Source of the DNA: Azolla caroliniana
Taxonomy: Eukaryota; Polypodiophyta
DNA length: 64,000 nucleotides
NCBI GenBank assembly: GCA_043228905.1
Contig: JBHGNT010000001.1
Location: 23,250,001-23,314,000 of the forward strand
Direction: 5' to 3'
Shown here: in pieces, positions 61,701 through 64,000 of the stretch
Numbering within the stretch: the stretch's first letter is position 1
Layout of the letters: each line of letters starts with the position of its first letter
Notes under the pieces: model-generated
Databases searched by the model: none
Told to the model about the DNA's origin: nothing
Seen by the model: the letters and a program-made list of their open reading frames with translations, nothing else
Made by a program: the position numbers and the translations under genes

Positions 61701-64000
61701 ATTGCAAATTTCAACCAATTTCAACTTGTGAAGTGTGAGCTTCATGTTGACTTCTTCTCAAAACGATGACCTGTATACTTTGTATGGGCTTGCTTCTTGC
61801 AATATGCATATAGGCAAACTCAACTTTATTGTTATCTTTCTTTGGAAGTTCTATGGTATCAAAGTACAATGTTGACAAGTTCCTCAAAAATTATGGGATC
61901 CTTGTCATGGACAATTCAATGATAATCCCCATTGGGAATGACACTAAGGAAACAAGGTAGAAACCACTTCTCACCCTCAAGTCCTGCTTTTCAGATTTTG
62001 GTCTAAACATGATGCCCATAATCCTTGAGAGAGATAAATGGCTTTGCTCAACGGTGTGAGCAAATGTTGTGCTTGCTCACTCTAAGAGGGTGGCTACAAG
62101 AACCATTCCTTGAAAATGTCAACAAAACCTTCCCAAATTGTGGGTATGTTCTTCGCAATCCTTGGGCAATGCCCTAACCTACAATCAAGATGGAGCTCAA
62201 ATTGAGATTCCCAACGACCAAAGCAAGTGTTAATGGTCTCCCCAATTCTTTCTTTCTTATCTCCCTTGAAAGGTGTGACTATGAAAGAATGTTCACCGTC
62301 TTTTATTGTCATGTCCTTTTGGCCATTGTTAAACAACCTTGCTCTCATTCTCAATGAAAGCACACTATTATATTAATTGAATGTAGAACCAATGTTGGTT
62401 AGTCTTCTCTACCTATGTAGATATAGGGGAATCTTATAAAGCCATTAAAAGACCTAAATATGCATTTGAGGAAATGATCCCCACATGCCCCAACATCCAA
62501 AAACTCCACATAAGAATGCCTTTGAAAGTTTTAACTTAGGCGTTCACCCCGTGAACATGAAAGAATTTCCCAAATTCCAAATGTATTGCAAACCCCCCCT
62601 CCCCTTCTTGTCGTACATTGGAATCTAAGGTTTTGTTGATCACATTACTTACTATGGTACATCAAGTTTTGTGATCATGTCATTAATATGCCAAACTGGG
62701 GTTTAAACTTTAGGGCTTTGTGATCACACAATATATGTTGGTATATTTGGAATGTGAGTTTGTAATCACATTATTTAGTGTGGTGAATTTTATTAAGGCT
62801 TGCAAATGTATTGGATTGGGTTTTTGTTGACATTCAATTCTATAGGAGTCCTCCAAATTCTCTAATAATGTAACAATCTACAATGTTTAATAAATGTGAA
62901 TTCTATAATGATATAACAATCCATCATATTTAGTAAGAGCAAGTACTGCATGCTCACCCATTTTTATTGGCAAAGCATGGCAATTATAACTACATTAAGA
63001 CTCACTGTGAAGGTTTCCAAATAGGTGTTTCTTCAAAACCCTTGAGAATTTTATTGAACTATTCCCATTGGCTCAAAACCTATGGGTCGTACCACACACC
63101 AATATTCACAAGGAAGTCTACACATGCACAAGCTTTGAGCGCTTGAATGACCTTCAAAACATGCATAAAGATTGCCTTGATTGCTTCAAGCTCAACATGC
63201 AAAGGTAAGGGAAGATGGATGGGGGGAGACAGACCAATCAATTTCACAATTAACAAGGTGAGCACCTCGAATATGGTTGCATTGTTGCTAATACAAGCCA
63301 CCATAAATTATTTAGGCTGAAATAAAAATTCATACTATAATTTAATTATCAGGTTTACTTATAGTGATAAAACTTATTCTCTGATGTCATCCATTTGATT
63401 CTTTGCAAAACAATTCAAAATTTTATACCTAAATGCTTCAGAAACTTTATATTAAAGTCTAAATGCTTTAAAAACTTAATCATTTCACATGGTTAGAGAA
63501 ATTTATGATGTTGATATTGATTGCTTTGTCTAACACAAATTAATTTTGAATTGTAACTACAATTTTGTTATGCAAGAGTATAGAGCGAGAATGTTTGCCA
63601 GCCACATGATCTTTATCTCAATCCAAGGCAGAGTTTAATATTATTGAGCTTCTCCTTTCTTATGAGCTTTCTCTACTTCATTATTTCACACCCTCTAATG
63701 AGTTTTTCCCTATTTCATGCAGTTTGGCCTCCGAGCATATTTAAATATTCATCATCATCTACTTCACCATTTCATTTTACGGGACCAATCATTGTGTGGC
63801 AAACATTGTCCGATCCTAAGACTCGATTCAAGCTTCACATTTCCAGTCATGCCATCACGAATTTGGATTTTTACACTAGGATCATTCCCCCAATTCACCT
63901 TCATAAATAAAAAACAGTTCAAAATCATTGTTAATATCAAACACTGGTTAATTATTGCTTTTTATGTAGTTTCTAATAGACCATAGGAAATTTGGCTTAT
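61701..64000. other. AT-rich sequence without recognisable features
   Basis: Short open frames exist (62094-62363 minus, 89 codons; 63080-63304 minus; 63644-63910 plus) but none shows a domain, codon bias or a match to the elements in the window. Possibly old intergenic sequence or decayed transposon. Confidence 0.4.

Noticed and set aside
62094-62363. 89-codon minus-strand frame with a TIWEGFVDIFKEWF-like end
   Set aside because: No domain, no partner motifs and no second copy; too short to support a gene.
63644-63986. Two overlapping plus-strand frames near the right edge
   Set aside because: AT-rich, no start context or domain; chance frames.

Overview
This window is a gene-free stretch of a land-plant nuclear genome built almost entirely of nested LTR retrotransposons. 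The plant assignment rests on primer-binding sites (PBS). Most copia elements and one gypsy carry TGGTATCAGAGC or a near match, complementary to the 3' end of plant initiator tRNA-Met. A second family carries TGGTGAACCCGACGTGAA, complementary over 18 bases to the 3' end of plant tRNA-Trp as I recall it. Two gypsy lineages look fungal-like (element A, a Tcn1/Tf1-type chromovirus, and element C, whose gag-protease linker resembles basidiomycete elements). That points to a large-genome, early-diverging plant (moss, lycophyte or fern) more than an angiosperm, but it is inference. I see no host protein gene, tRNA, rRNA or CRISPR array.

Left block (1-5185): element A (gypsy, minus, cut by the window edge) has an intact gag and an open protease-RT frame, and sits in the gag of a tRNA-Trp family copy (B2). 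B2's LTR lies head to head with another LTR of the same family, making a large palindrome.

Middle block (5186-37160): six insertion levels can be read from rejoined reading frames and target-site duplications (TSDs). Copia G is split by chromovirus H (7221-36060). H is split by non-autonomous element E (8236-26377) and by copia I (31333-35324). E is split by a solo LTR of copia D and by element C (10374-22760). C is split by non-autonomous element B (11937-17991) and by another D solo LTR. B is split by a solo LTR of copia F. LTR divergence by eye follows this order: H about 9 percent, B and I a few percent or less.

Right-centre block (37161-48567): a mosaic of broken copia elements (J, F, L, M), two F insertions 9 bp apart, an internally deleted second copy of A (A2), and a tRNA-Trp family LTR (K) whose centre is replaced by 1.4 kb with a coiled-coil, Gln/Pro-rich ORF that I cannot assign.

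Right block (48568-60841): two Tork-type copia elements in opposite orientation. D (minus) has intact gag-protease and integrase-RT-RNase H frames separated by one UGA; D' (plus) is decayed but has a UGA at the same codon. A tandem duplication of 6.2 kb period covers part of M, the start of D' and a D LTR, and truncates D's 5' LTR. The last 3 kb is AT-rich with one decayed tRNA-Trp family fragment and nothing else recognisable.

Only A (gag and protease-RT as far as seen) and D (complete) keep long intact frames; the rest are defective, deleted or solo LTRs.
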